A stretch of 64,000 nt of DNA from Halomonas eurihalina (lineage in GTDB: Bacteria; Pseudomonadota; Gammaproteobacteria; Pseudomonadales; Halomonadaceae), in NCBI RefSeq assembly GCF_008274785.1, contig NZ_VTPU01000015.1:28574-92573 (forward strand), read 5' to 3'. A program made the translations under genes and the position numbers. Shown piece by piece: positions 1-8,903 of the stretch (its first letter is position 1; the number at the start of each line of letters is the position of its first letter). Under the pieces are notes generated by a model that was not told the origin of the DNA, made no database searches, and worked only from the letters and a program-made list of their open reading frames with translations.

Positions 1-227
1 TGCACATCGCCGGCTGCCTGGATCGCGCTACCGCCGGCTTCTATCCCGCTCGCCGCTCGGCGACGCCCCTGCGCTGGCAGACCTGCAACGAGGCGAGTCG
101 ACGCCTCGCCTTCCGTCCCCCCGAGGGAGCCGGCGAAACCGACATGCATGCCATCGACCTGGAAGCCGCCGCCGAGCGGATCGCTCGGCACCTGGCGCCG
201 TCCCCGACAAGCGAGCCCAGCACATGA
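1..227 (+). CDS. Glycosyltransferase family 9 (heptosyltransferase-like), C-terminal end only
   Basis: The reading frame is open from the window edge to the TGA at 225-227, so only about 74 C-terminal residues are visible. The tail MHAIDLEAAAERI resembles the closing C-M-x-I-x-x-E-x-V helix that ends ADP-heptose:LPS heptosyltransferases of family GT9, and two cysteines lie upstream as in that family. The stop overlaps the ATG of the next gene (ATGA), so the two are translationally coupled with the following WaaE-like transferase. The likely role is addition of heptose or a related sugar to the LPS inner core at the inner face of the inner membrane. The family call is an inference from a short tail and gene context. 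Confidence 0.55.
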   Translation, partial: HIAGCLDRATAGFYPARRSATPLRWQTCNEASRRLAFRPPEGAGETDMHAIDLEAAAERIARHLAPSPTSEPST

Positions 228-991
228 CTCCGATTACCGGCATCATCATCACCCTCAACGAGGCGGACAACGTCGTCGACTGCATCACCTCGCTGCAACG
301 CGTCTGCGAGGAAGTCATCGTCGTCGACTCCGGCAGCAAGGACGACACCGTGAGCCTGGCCGAAGCGGCCGGTGCCCGGGTCATTCACCAGTCCTACCTG
401 GGCGACGGCCCCCAGAAGGCCTTCGCCGTTCCCCAGGCACAGCACGACTGGATCCTCGCTCTGGACGCCGACGAGCGTCTCGACGATGATGCGGTCACGG
501 CGATCCAGCAACTGACGCTCGACGATCCCCGACAGGCCTATCGTTTCAGGCGGCGCAACTTCGCCGGCAACCACTGGATCCGCGCGGCGGGCTTCTATCC
601 CGACCCGGTCACGCGACTGTACAACCGCACCACTTCGGGCTATCTGCCCAAGAAGGCGCACTCCTCGGTCCAGGCGCCATCGGTGGTCGATCTCGACGTG
701 CACATCCGCCACTTTACCTATCGCGACCTGTCCCACTGGATCACCCGCATCGATCAGCTCTCCAGCCGCGATGCCTGGGCCATGAAGGAACGTGGCAAAC
801 GCCCCTCCCGCTATCGCCCCGTGTTGCACGCGCTCAGCGCCACCCTGCGCAAGCTGATTCTCAAGGGCGGCATCTTCCAGGGCCCGGATGGCTTCACGGT
901 CGCCATGACCACGGCGTTCCACGCGTACATGAAGTATGCCAAGCTGAACGAACTCTACGAGAACGAACGCGCCAACTCCGATGATGTTTGA
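224..991 (+). CDS. WaaE/KdtX-like LPS core glycosyltransferase, family GT2
   Basis: A 255-residue GT-A fold transferase. IIITLNE at residues 7-13 starts the nucleotide-binding fold, the VVDSGSKDD motif places an acidic residue at position 35, and the metal-binding DAD triad is at 81-83 in WILALDADE. The pattern GDGPQKAFA before the DAD motif is typical of the WaaE/KdtX branch, which adds glucose or a similar sugar to the heptose of the LPS core using a nucleotide sugar. There is no signal peptide, so it should act on the cytoplasmic side of the inner membrane. It overlaps the upstream GT9 gene by 4 bases and the downstream OpgB-like gene by 11 bases, which suggests one transcript. The exact donor and acceptor cannot be read from the sequence. 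Confidence 0.82.
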   Translation: MTPITGIIITLNEADNVVDCITSLQRVCEEVIVVDSGSKDDTVSLAEAAGARVIHQSYLGDGPQKAFAVPQAQHDWILALDADERLDDDAVTAIQQLTLDDPRQAYRFRRRNFAGNHWIRAAGFYPDPVTRLYNRTTSGYLPKKAHSSVQAPSVVDLDVHIRHFTYRDLSHWITRIDQLSSRDAWAMKERGKRPSRYRPVLHALSATLRKLILKGGIFQGPDGFTVAMTTAFHAYMKYAKLNELYENERANSDDV

Positions 992-2627
992 ACGTTCCCT
1001 GCCTGATTGGCTGCGTGAGCCTCGCTGGTGGGTTCTGCTGGCCCTCGGCCTGGCTCTGGGCCATGCCGCCGTGACAGTGACCCGACTCCCCTACTGGATG
1101 CTGCCGCCCATCGCCGCCGGCTGGCTGCTGGTGGCACGCGCCCTGCACTGGGGCGCCTCCTCGCGCCATCCACCGGCAAGCGGCTGGCCCTGGTCGCTCG
1201 TGCCCCTCATTTTCTGGGGCGTCTACGTCTATCTCGCCGACAGCTTCGGCATCGTCGATCTCGGCGCGGTGTTCTTCCACCTGCAGGCCGGCATCAGCGA
1301 GCATGGCGGAGGTGAACGCACCATCGTCGCCATCCTCTACACCCTGGCCATGCTCCCGGTCCTCGCGTCCTTCACCTGGCTGGTCCGCCATGATCACCGC
1401 TGGCGGCTGCTGGAGCGCCTGCTGGCCCTGGCCTTGCTGGCCACCAATCCACTGCTCTACGGCATTGGGCAGCGCGGTGCGGCCATCGTCGCCGAGGAAG
1501 GTGCCTGGCTGGAGCAGCGCTACGTTGATCCGGTGATTCTCGAGGCGCCCTCCTCTCCGCCCAACCTGTTGGTCCTCTACCTGGAGAGCCTCGAGCAGAC
1601 GTACGCCGATCGCGAGCGCTTCGGCAATGTCTACGCTCCGCTCACCGCCCTGGGCAATCAGGGCGTAGTGTTCGAGGGCGTGCGCCAGGTCGACAACACC
1701 GGCTGGACCATGGCCGGCATGATCGCCAGCCAATGCGGGGTTCCGTTGATGCCGGCGGGGCTACTTCACGACAGCCAGTTGGAGCCGCTTGAGCGAGTCG
1801 TGCCCGGGGTCTCCTGCCTGGGCGACCTGCTCGCCGAGCAAGGTTATTCGCTGACGTACATGGGAGGCGCCAGCAAGCGTTTCGCCGGCAAGGGACGGTT
1901 CTACGAGGGGCATGGGTTCTCTCGGGTCCTCGGCCGCGATGACCTCGCGCCCAGGGTGGAAAACCCGGACGACCTGAATAGCTGGGGCCTCTACGACGAC
2001 GACCTCTATGCCTTGACCGTCGAAGAGATTCGACGCCTGGAGAAACAGGAAAGACCCTGGGGACTGGTCAACCTGAGCCTGGCCACGCATCCGCCATACG
2101 GCTATTCACCCGATGAGTGCCGCCGGCGCCAGGGCGAATTCGATGGCACGGACATCCTCTACAGTGTCGAGTGTTCCGCCCGCATGGCACATGATCTGGT
2201 GAAACGTCTTGCCGGCGAGGGACTACTGAAGAACACCTTGGTAGTCATCGCCAGCGATCATCTTTCGATGCGCGTCTCGGCCTGGGAGCAACTGACCGCC
2301 GGCCCGCGCAGCAACACCTTCATGCTACTCGGCAACGACCTCGCGCCGCGACGCATCAAGGTCGAGGCCTCGACCATGGACATCTTGTCCACGGTGCTCG
2401 AGGCCATGGGCTTCGTCATCGACTGGCATCGTGCCGGGCTGGGCGTATCGCTGCTTTCGGAGGAACCGACCCTGGTCGAGCAACACGGTCTGGAAACCCT
2501 CAACGCCCAGCTCAAGCGGGAAACCGCGCTTCACGAGCGTCTCTGGCAGGGGCTCGACATCGAAGGCGTGGCCCCGGATGAGGCGTCGCGCACGCCCTGG
2601 CTGTCACCCGAGGCTACCGGCGACTAA
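981..2627 (+). CDS. OpgB/MdoB-like phosphoglycerol transferase (sulfatase-fold membrane enzyme)
   Basis: A 548-residue protein with four or five hydrophobic segments in the first 170 residues, followed by a soluble alkaline-phosphatase/sulfatase-fold domain facing the periplasm. Family marks are NLLVLYLESLEQTY at the start of the catalytic domain, NTGWTMAGMIASQCGVPL with the threonine nucleophile, GLYDDDLY, HPPYGY and ASDHL. Relatives transfer phosphoglycerol or phosphoethanolamine head groups from phospholipids to osmoregulated glucans, LTA-like polymers or LPS. Placement directly after LPS core genes, with an 11-base overlap, favours an envelope glycan as acceptor. It converges with waaF, and the two stop codons overlap. 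Acceptor and head group are not determined. Confidence 0.8.
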   Translation: MMFERSLPDWLREPRWWVLLALGLALGHAAVTVTRLPYWMLPPIAAGWLLVARALHWGASSRHPPASGWPWSLVPLIFWGVYVYLADSFGIVDLGAVFFHLQAGISEHGGGERTIVAILYTLAMLPVLASFTWLVRHDHRWRLLERLLALALLATNPLLYGIGQRGAAIVAEEGAWLEQRYVDPVILEAPSSPPNLLVLYLESLEQTYADRERFGNVYAPLTALGNQGVVFEGVRQVDNTGWTMAGMIASQCGVPLMPAGLLHDSQLEPLERVVPGVSCLGDLLAEQGYSLTYMGGASKRFAGKGRFYEGHGFSRVLGRDDLAPRVENPDDLNSWGLYDDDLYALTVEEIRRLEKQERPWGLVNLSLATHPPYGYSPDECRRRQGEFDGTDILYSVECSARMAHDLVKRLAGEGLLKNTLVVIASDHLSMRVSAWEQLTAGPRSNTFMLLGNDLAPRRIKVEASTMDILSTVLEAMGFVIDWHRAGLGVSLLSEEPTLVEQHGLETLNAQLKRETALHERLWQGLDIEGVAPDEASRTPWLSPEATGD

Positions 2628-3640
2628 CCGCGAATCGCGCGCAGCAAGCGCGCCGGCGGCAGGTGGTTGAGGCAATTGGTGTGGCCCAGCGGGCAGGTGC
2701 GCTCGAAGCAGGGTGAGCACGCCAACGCCAGGTAGTGAATCTCGGCATTGTCGGTCAGCGGTGGCGTGTAATCGGGCGAAGACGAGCCATAGATCGCCTG
2801 CACCCGGGTCCCCGCTGCCGCCGCCACGTGCATCAGGCCGGAGTCATTGGTCACCGCCTGCCGGCAATCGGCGAGCAGGTCCACGGCATCGCCCAGGCGA
2901 GTCCGCCCGCAGAGATTGTGCGCGCCCTCGAGCCCCTTGGCGATCATCTCACCGGCCTCGGCGTCCTTGGGGCCGCCCATCACGCGAACCTCATGCCCCT
3001 CGGCCACCAGCGCCTCGGCCAGTTCGCGGAAATAAGCCAGAGGCCACTGCTTGGCCGGCCCGTATTCGGCCCCCGGCATCATGGCAATGGCCGGGCGCGA
3101 GCTCAGGCCGAGCGTTTCGCGCAGCCGCTCCAGATTGGCCTCATCCCGGCTTAGCTCTGGCCTGGGCAGCGCGAAATCGCCACCTGCGGCCTCGCTGGCC
3201 GGCAAGCCTAGCGCTACGAAGCGCTTGACGGTTTGGTCGAGCACCGACTTGTCGAGGCGACGCCGGTCATTGAGTAGCGCGTAGCGCTGTTCGCCGGTAA
3301 AGCCGGTACGCCGGGGAATACGCGCCAGAAACGGAACCAGCGCCGATTTCCAGGAGCGCGGCAGAACCAGAGCCCGATCGAAGCGCCCGCGCAGCTCAGC
3401 GGCCAGGCGGCGGCGCGTCGCCCAACCGAACTCGCCATGTCCGACCTCCAGCGGCGCGACTTCATCGACCTCAGCCATGCGCTCGAGGATCGGCCGCGAC
3501 CAGGCCGGCGCCACGACGCCGATCCAGGCGCCCGGCTGCCTCGCCTTGAGGGTCTTGAACAGGCTCTGGGCCATGACCATGTCACCGACCCAGGACGGGC
3601 CGACGACCAGGATGCGCTCGCCGGGGGCGGCCTCAGGCAT
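2624..3640 (-). CDS. waaF: ADP-heptose:LPS heptosyltransferase II
   Basis: A 338-residue GT9 enzyme that adds the second heptose to the LPS inner core from ADP-L-glycero-D-manno-heptose. The N-terminal [19 protein letters not shown] is characteristic of WaaF, as are [14 protein letters not shown] in the middle and the donor-binding [14 protein letters not shown]. The tail has the conserved cysteine-rich [17 protein letters not shown] segment. Length fits the family (about 345). The start overlaps the end of hldD by 8 bases, so the gene making the ADP-heptose and the gene using it are translationally coupled. Its stop codon overlaps that of the convergent OpgB-like gene. Confidence 0.93.
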   Translation of the reverse strand: MPEAAPGERILVVGPSWVGDMVMAQSLFKTLKARQPGAWIGVVAPAWSRPILERMAEVDEVAPLEVGHGEFGWATRRRLAAELRGRFDRALVLPRSWKSALVPFLARIPRRTGFTGEQRYALLNDRRRLDKSVLDQTVKRFVALGLPASEAAGGDFALPRPELSRDEANLERLRETLGLSSRPAIAMMPGAEYGPAKQWPLAYFRELAEALVAEGHEVRVMGGPKDAEAGEMIAKGLEGAHNLCGRTRLGDAVDLLADCRQAVTNDSGLMHVAAAAGTRVQAIYGSSSPDYTPPLTDNAEIHYLALACSPCFERTCPLGHTNCLNHLPPARLLRAIRG

Positions 3641-4589
3641 TCAACCACTCCAGATAGGCCTGTACGCCCTCGGCGACGGTGCGAAACTCGCGGTCGTAGC
3701 CGATCTCGCGGAGCCGCTCGATATCGGCACGCGTGTAGCTCTGGTAGCGCCCCTTGAGATTCTCGGGGAAATCGATGTACTCGATCCGGCCACGGCCATA
3801 ATAGTCGATCACCGCCTCGCCGATGGCCTTGAAGGGCTCGGCACGCCCGGTCCCCAGGTTGAATATCCCCGAGGCCTCCGGGTTATCGAGGAACCATAGG
3901 TTGACGTCCACCACGTCGCCCACATAGATGAAGTCGCGGCTCTGCATGCCGGCCTCGACCCCGTCCCAGGCGCCGAAAAGCTTGAGATCCTCGCCAGCGC
4001 TGATCTGGGTGTGGTGGTGATAGGCGACACTGGCCATCTTGCCCTTGTGCTGCTCCCTGGGACCATAGACGTTGAAGTAGCGAAAGCCCACCACCTGGCT
4101 CTCGAACTCGTGATGCCGGGCGCGCACGTACTGGTCGAACAGCAGCTTGGAGTAACCGTAGACGTTCAGCGGCTTCTCATGCTCGGGCTCTTCCCGGAAT
4201 ACCTCGCTACCGCCATAGGTCGCGGCGGAGGACGCGTACAGGAAGGGAATGCCCTTGAGCTGGCAGAAATGCAGCAACTCCTTGGAGTACTCGAAGTTGT
4301 TCTCGAGCATGAAGCGGCCATCCCATTCCGTGGTATCGGAACAAGCTCCCTCGTGGAAGATGGCTTCGATGGGCGGTAGGTGCGTCTGCTCACCGCGCAG
4401 CGCCGCCCTGACCCGAGACAGGAAGTCGTCCTTGTCGAGATAGTCGCCGAGGGTGCAGTCGGCGAGATTGATGAACTTGGTGCCGTCGCGGAGATCGTCG
4501 ACCACCAGGATGTCGTCACGGCCTCGCTCATTGAGTGCCTTGACCAGATTCGAGCCGATGAAGCCGGCTCCGCCTGTCACTACGATCAT
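3633..4589 (-). CDS. hldD: ADP-L-glycero-D-manno-heptose 6-epimerase
   Basis: A 318-residue short-chain dehydrogenase-type epimerase that converts ADP-D-glycero- to ADP-L-glycero-D-manno-heptose, the last step before the heptosyltransferases. It starts with the Rossmann motif [10 protein letters not shown] (residues 5-14), followed by the HldD-specific [15 protein letters not shown]. The catalytic YGYSK stretch and the [12 protein letters not shown] tail are also typical. Length matches the E. coli enzyme (310). The next gene downstream is waaF, overlapping by 8 bases. It is divergent from glyQ, and the roughly 95-base intergenic region must hold both promoters. Confidence 0.95.
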   Translation of the reverse strand: MIVVTGGAGFIGSNLVKALNERGRDDILVVDDLRDGTKFINLADCTLGDYLDKDDFLSRVRAALRGEQTHLPPIEAIFHEGACSDTTEWDGRFMLENNFEYSKELLHFCQLKGIPFLYASSAATYGGSEVFREEPEHEKPLNVYGYSKLLFDQYVRARHHEFESQVVGFRYFNVYGPREQHKGKMASVAYHHHTQISAGEDLKLFGAWDGVEAGMQSRDFIYVGDVVDVNLWFLDNPEASGIFNLGTGRAEPFKAIGEAVIDYYGRGRIEYIDFPENLKGRYQSYTRADIERLREIGYDREFRTVAEGVQAYLEWLNA

Positions 4590-4684
4590 GGGATTCCCCT
4601 TACTCCGAACCTGCGCCTATAACCGATCTGCCTGTGATTGTATACTTGACGGCTCGTGAATTCATGGCCAACGGTGCTTTCGCA

Positions 4685-5647
4685 ATGACACAGTCGACGC
4701 CAGACGTGACAACCTTCCAGGGCCTGATCCTGGCCCTGCAGCAGTACTGGGCCGAACAGGGCTGCGTGGTCCTCCAGCCTCTGGATATGGAGGTCGGGGC
4801 CGGGACCTTCCATACGGCCACCTTCCTGCGCTCTATCGGTCCCGAGACCTGGAACGCTGCCTATGTGCAGCCGTCCCGTCGCCCCACCGATGGCCGCTAT
4901 GGCGAGAACCCCAACCGCCTGCAGCATTACTATCAGTTCCAGGTAGTGATGAAGCCCTCCCCGGCGGACCTGCAGGAACGCTATCTCGGCTCGTTGAAGT
5001 GTCTCGGCATCGATCCCCTGGTCCATGATATCCGCTTCGTCGAAGACAACTGGGAATCGCCCACTCTGGGTGCCTGGGGGCTCGGTTGGGAAGTCTGGCT
5101 CAATGGCATGGAAGTGACTCAGTTCACTTACTTCCAGCAGGCCGGCGGGCTGGAATGCTATCCCGTTACCGGCGAGCTGACCTATGGCCTCGAGCGTATC
5201 GCCATGTACGTGCAGGACGTCGACAGCGTCTATGACCTAGTATGGACGGTGGCACCGGACGGCACTAAGGTCACCTACGGGGACGTCTTCCTGCAGAACG
5301 AGCGCGAACAGTCCGCCTACAATTTCGAGCATGCCGATGTTCCGGCCCTCTTCGAGGCCTTCGATCACCAGGAAGGCGAGTGCACCAAGCTGCTCGACGC
5401 CAGCCTGCCCCTGCCCGCCTACGAGCAGGTGCTGAAAGCCTCGCATACCTTCAACCTGCTCGATGCTCGTCACGCCATCTCCGTGACCGAACGGCAGCGC
5501 TACATCCTGCGCGTCCGCACCATGGCCCGCAATGTGGCCCATGCCTACTATGAATCCCGCAAGGCCGCCGGCTTCCCGCTGGCATCCGAGGCCCTGCGCC
5601 AAGAACTGCTGGCGAACGAGTCGCCTGCCGAACAGGGAGACGCTTGA
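4685..5647 (+). CDS. glyQ: Glycine--tRNA ligase alpha subunit
   Basis: The 320-residue alpha subunit of the bacterial alpha2beta2 glycyl-tRNA synthetase, which binds glycine and ATP and makes glycyl-adenylate. [19 protein letters not shown] and [13 protein letters not shown] match the family from its first residues. The frame stays open upstream to a GTG at 4634, but a TATACT -10-like element lies at 4641-4646 and the homologous region begins at TTFQG, so I choose the ATG at 4685; an ATG at 4664 is the alternative. The start of glyS overlaps or abuts its stop. A functional enzyme needs the beta subunit encoded next. Confidence 0.95.
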   Translation: MTQSTPDVTTFQGLILALQQYWAEQGCVVLQPLDMEVGAGTFHTATFLRSIGPETWNAAYVQPSRRPTDGRYGENPNRLQHYYQFQVVMKPSPADLQERYLGSLKCLGIDPLVHDIRFVEDNWESPTLGAWGLGWEVWLNGMEVTQFTYFQQAGGLECYPVTGELTYGLERIAMYVQDVDSVYDLVWTVAPDGTKVTYGDVFLQNEREQSAYNFEHADVPALFEAFDHQEGECTKLLDASLPLPAYEQVLKASHTFNLLDARHAISVTERQRYILRVRTMARNVAHAYYESRKAAGFPLASEALRQELLANESPAEQGDA

Positions 5648-5649
5648 AG

Positions 5650-7716
5650 ATGGCCGCCGATACCTTTCTGCTCGAACTGGGCGTCGAAGAACTGCCGCCG
5701 AGCGCGATCGACGCTCTGTCCGATGCCCTCGCCGATGGCGTTCGCCAGGGGCTGGACGATGCCGAGATCGAACATGGTGACATTCGCGCCTATGCCAGCC
5801 CGCGACGCCTGGCTGTACAGATCGACACACTGGCCGACAAGCAGCCGGATCGCGAAGTCGAGCGCCGAGGTCCTTCCCTGGCCGCTGCCTTCAAGGACGG
5901 CGAGCCGACCAAGGCGGCCGAGGGCTTTGCCCGCTCCTGCGGTGTCAGCGTCGAGTCGCTGATCCATCTCGAGACGGACAAGGGAACCTGGCTGGGCTAT
6001 CGCGAACAACAGCCAGGAGAGGCCACCACGACCCTCCTCCCGGCCATCGTCGAGAAGTCCATCGCTGCCCTGCCGGTTCCCAAAAACATGCGCTGGGGCG
6101 CTTCCCGGGTCGAGTTCTCGCGCCCTGCTCACTGGTTGGTGATGCTCTATGGCGAACGTGTCGTCGAAGCCTCCGCCCTGGGACTCCAGGCCGGCCGCAC
6201 CACCCGCGGCCATCGCTTCCATGCGCCGGAGCCCATCGAGCTCGGTCACGCCGACGACTACCTCGGCGCCATGGAGAATGCCTGGGTCCTGGCGGATCGC
6301 GAGCAACGCCGCGAACGCATTCGTGAACAGGTGCTCGCCGAAGCCGAAGTCCAGGACGCCACGGCAGTGATCGACGAGGAGCTGCTGATCGAAGTCAGCG
6401 GCCTGGTAGAGTGGCCGGTCGCCCTGACCGGGAGCTTCGACGAACGCTTCCTGGAAGTGCCCGCCGAATGTCTGGTCTCCTCAATGAAGGCCAACCAGAA
6501 GTACTTCCACCTGCTGGACGATGACGGCAAGCTCAAGCCCCGCTTCATCACTATCTCCAACATCGACAGCCAGGCGCCCGAACTGGTCGTGCAGGGCAAC
6601 GAGAAGGTCATTCGCCCCCGCCTGGCCGACGCCGCCTTCTTCTATGATACCGACCGGCAGCGCCCACTCGTCGAGCGCGTGCAGGAGCTGTCCAGCGTCG
6701 TCTTCCAGCAGCAGCTCGGCACCCTGGCCGACAAGGCCCACCGCAGCGCCGCCGTGGCCGCCTTCATCGCCGGCCGCATCGATGGCGATGTGGGCCATGC
6801 CCGACGCGCCAGCGAGCTGGCCAAGTGCGATCTCGTGACCGAGATGGTCCAGGAATTCCCCGAACTCCAGGGCACCATGGGCCGCTACTACGCCACCCAC
6901 GACGGCGAGGACGCCGAGGTGGCCCGCGCCCTGGAAGAGCAGTACTTGCCGCGCTTCGCCGGCGACGCGGTGCCCAGCACGCGCACCGGCCTCGCCCTGG
7001 CCCTGGCGGATCGCCTCGATACCCTGACCGGTATCTTCGGCATCGGCCAGCGTCCCAGCGGCACCAAGGATCCCTTCGCCCTGCGCCGCGCCTCCATCGG
7101 TGTGCTCAACATCATGGTCAAGGGCGAACTGGACCTGGATCTGCGCGAGCTGCTCGAACTGGCCGCCGCCCAGCATCAGGAGTTGCCTTACGCCGAGGGG
7201 CTGGTCGACGAGGTTCTAGCCTATATGCTCGACCGTTTCCGCGCCTGGGGCCGTGACGAAGGCATCGAGGCCGAGGTCTACCTCGCCGTGCGTGCCCGCC
7301 CGGTCACCAAGCCGCTCGACTTTGCCCGTCGCCTGCAGGCAGTGCACAACTTTGCCAGCCGCGATGAGGCTGCTGCCCTGGCCGCCGCCAACAAGCGGGT
7401 TTCCAACATCCTCGCCAAGCAGGATGATGAGATCTCCCCCGAGGTCGATACCAGCCTGCTGGCAGAGGACGCCGAGCGCGACCTGGCCGAGGCGCTGGCC
7501 CAATGCCGGGAAAAGGTCGCCCCCCTGTTCGCTGAAGCCCGCTACAGCGATGCCCTGGATGTTCTCGCTGGTCTGCGCAACCCGGTGGATCGCTTCTTCG
7601 ACCAGGTCATGGTCATGGCCGACGATGCGGCTGTGAAGCGCAATCGACTGGCCTTGCTGGCCAGCCTCCAGGCGCTGTTCCTCGAGGTCGCGGATATCGC
7701 CGAACTCCAGCACTAA
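5650..7716 (+). CDS. glyS: Glycine--tRNA ligase beta subunit
   Basis: The 688-residue beta subunit, very close to the 689 residues of E. coli GlyS. It begins with TFLLELGVEELPP, carries the MRWG and ATHDGED segments of the family, and ends with a DALR-type anticodon-binding region (FFDQVMVMADDAAVKRNRLALL). It recognises tRNA-Gly and completes the enzyme with GlyQ. The ATG at 5650 follows the glyQ stop by two bases; a TTG at 5644 in the same frame overlaps that stop and is less likely to be used. Transcription should end at the parS-containing hairpin at 7751-7782. Confidence 0.96.
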   Translation: MAADTFLLELGVEELPPSAIDALSDALADGVRQGLDDAEIEHGDIRAYASPRRLAVQIDTLADKQPDREVERRGPSLAAAFKDGEPTKAAEGFARSCGVSVESLIHLETDKGTWLGYREQQPGEATTTLLPAIVEKSIAALPVPKNMRWGASRVEFSRPAHWLVMLYGERVVEASALGLQAGRTTRGHRFHAPEPIELGHADDYLGAMENAWVLADREQRRERIREQVLAEAEVQDATAVIDEELLIEVSGLVEWPVALTGSFDERFLEVPAECLVSSMKANQKYFHLLDDDGKLKPRFITISNIDSQAPELVVQGNEKVIRPRLADAAFFYDTDRQRPLVERVQELSSVVFQQQLGTLADKAHRSAAVAAFIAGRIDGDVGHARRASELAKCDLVTEMVQEFPELQGTMGRYYATHDGEDAEVARALEEQYLPRFAGDAVPSTRTGLALALADRLDTLTGIFGIGQRPSGTKDPFALRRASIGVLNIMVKGELDLDLRELLELAAAQHQELPYAEGLVDEVLAYMLDRFRAWGRDEGIEAEVYLAVRARPVTKPLDFARRLQAVHNFASRDEAAALAAANKRVSNILAKQDDEISPEVDTSLLAEDAERDLAEALAQCREKVAPLFAEARYSDALDVLAGLRNPVDRFFDQVMVMADDAAVKRNRLALLASLQALFLEVADIAELQH

Positions 7717-7750
7717 CCTTCGCCCCCGGGAAATCCGGAGGCGCAAATGA

Positions 7751-7782
7751 AGGGGGCCTGTTTCACGTGAAACAGGCCCCCT
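7751..7782. terminator. 32-bp perfect palindrome with parS at its centre, likely glyS terminator
   Basis: Bases 7751-7782 form an uninterrupted inverted repeat: the first 16 bases (AGGGGGCCTGTTTCAC) are the exact reverse complement of the last 16. The centre is a parS consensus. RNA from it would fold into a long GC-rich stem, followed by CTTCTCGTTTCTG, a modest T-rich tail, 35 bases after the glyS stop. It also lies beyond the end of the convergent GT2 gene, so it may stop transcription from both sides. Confidence 0.6.
7759..7774. other. parS: parS site 1 (ParB centromere site)
   Basis: TGTTTCACGTGAAACA, a perfect 16-bp palindrome identical to the consensus parS bound by chromosomal ParB proteins. 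The cognate parA and parB genes are at 39.65-41.38 kb in this window. Confidence 0.9.
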
Positions 7783-7840
7783 TCTCGTTTCTGCTCTCGT
7801 CCACTTGCCTCAGCGCCCCTACCCTGACCCTGCTCCACGA

Positions 7841-7856
7841 TGTTTCACGTGAAACA
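7841..7856. other. parS: parS site 2
   Basis: A perfect TGTTTCACGTGAAACA, extended to a 22-bp palindrome at 7838-7859 by flanking CGA/TCG. It is intergenic, between glyS and the convergent GT2 gene, 82 bases from site 1. Confidence 0.9.
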
Positions 7857-7918
7857 TCGCCTCCTTGACCAGCACCGCCGAAGGTCCCCATCTGATCACT
7901 GGAGACCACGCCTGGCTA

Positions 7919-8824
7919 TCACCTGAAGAATGACAGCAAGTAGCGCTTGAACAGTCGAGCATCCGGTTTCAGTTTTCCATTGGCGATTCCATCTCGTACG
8001 GTACAGCGGAATCTTTTACCCTGCTTCATTCGGTAAAGTGACTGGAGCACTGACCTCGCATCAGCTTCCAGGAGTTGCTTCGTCTGGCGCTGTGTCAGTT
8101 TATTGGTCAGATCAGGGTTCATCATGATGGCTTCAATGAAACGCTCACCCTGATGGATAATGCGTTTATGGTCATGTCGAGCTCGCTGTGGCTCTACATC
8201 TCGAACCATACAGCACGGCCCCCCGGCATAGCGTGCATCCTCTCTTGCCAGGGCCCTCAGGAAAAACTCCACATCTTCCTTTTTTCGAAGCTCCACGTTG
8301 AACCCTTCCAACGCTCTGAAAGCATTCCGCTTCATGATGAAGCTGTTTGTATGCAGCCACCCCATATCGTCGATATATTCACTGAGCGAGAGCGCTGCCG
8401 CATATTGCTTCTCGCCGGGGAGAAGGGAGGCGTGGGAAGTCGCGTCAATGTGATCGCTGAAAATGATTCCTTCGAAATCAGGATAGTCCTGGGCCAGTTG
8501 CATTCGATTGGCCACAGCAGACTCGACGAGCAGATCATCGGAATCCAGGAAGCCTATATAGTCTGCATCGCTGACCGCTACGCCATAGTTCCTCGCGGCT
8601 GACTGCCCCTGGTTACTTTCCAGTTGATGGATCGATACTCTGGCCTCTGCCTTATAGTGCTCTTCCAGTTGTGAATAGCTGTCATCGGTGGAGGCATCAT
8701 CTACGACAACACACTGAGTGTCTGGCCAAGTCTGTGAGAGCACCGCGTCGATGGCCTCACAGACACGAGGCCATCGATTGAAACAAGGAATAATGATGGC
8801 TACACGAGGCTGATCGGTATGCAT
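7919..8824 (-). CDS. Glycosyltransferase family 2, of low GC content
   Basis: The GT-A domain starts with RVAIIIPCFNRW, followed by VVVDDASTDDS and the metal-binding FLDSDD, all standard for family GT2; the C-terminal half is basic with no clear motif. With the start at 8824 (MHTDQPRVA) the protein has 301 residues. The frame extends to an ATG at 8884, but those 20 residues precede the fold and are not typical. One 60-base line counted inside the gene (8281-8340) is about 47% GC, against about 65% in a line of the neighbouring GT4 gene (9241-9300), which suggests recent transfer. It lies 3' of a second minus-strand glycosyltransferase, so both probably act in one LPS or capsule pathway. Donor and acceptor are unknown. 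Confidence 0.8.
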   Translation of the reverse strand: MHTDQPRVAIIIPCFNRWPRVCEAIDAVLSQTWPDTQCVVVDDASTDDSYSQLEEHYKAEARVSIHQLESNQGQSAARNYGVAVSDADYIGFLDSDDLLVESAVANRMQLAQDYPDFEGIIFSDHIDATSHASLLPGEKQYAAALSLSEYIDDMGWLHTNSFIMKRNAFRALEGFNVELRKKEDVEFFLRALAREDARYAGGPCCMVRDVEPQRARHDHKRIIHQGERFIEAIMMNPDLTNKLTQRQTKQLLEADARSVLQSLYRMKQGKRFRCTVRDGIANGKLKPDARLFKRYLLSFFR

Positions 8825-8903
8825 GGTCAATTGCCGCGTCCTTTCGTTGGATGCCATGTCAGCATGGCATGATACTTCCTCCATCCATACCGCGCGCCTC
8901 CTC

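Noticed and set aside
4634..4684. Upstream GTG start for glyQ
   Set aside because: A -10-like TATACT lies inside this stretch, and the homologous region begins at the ATG at 4685.
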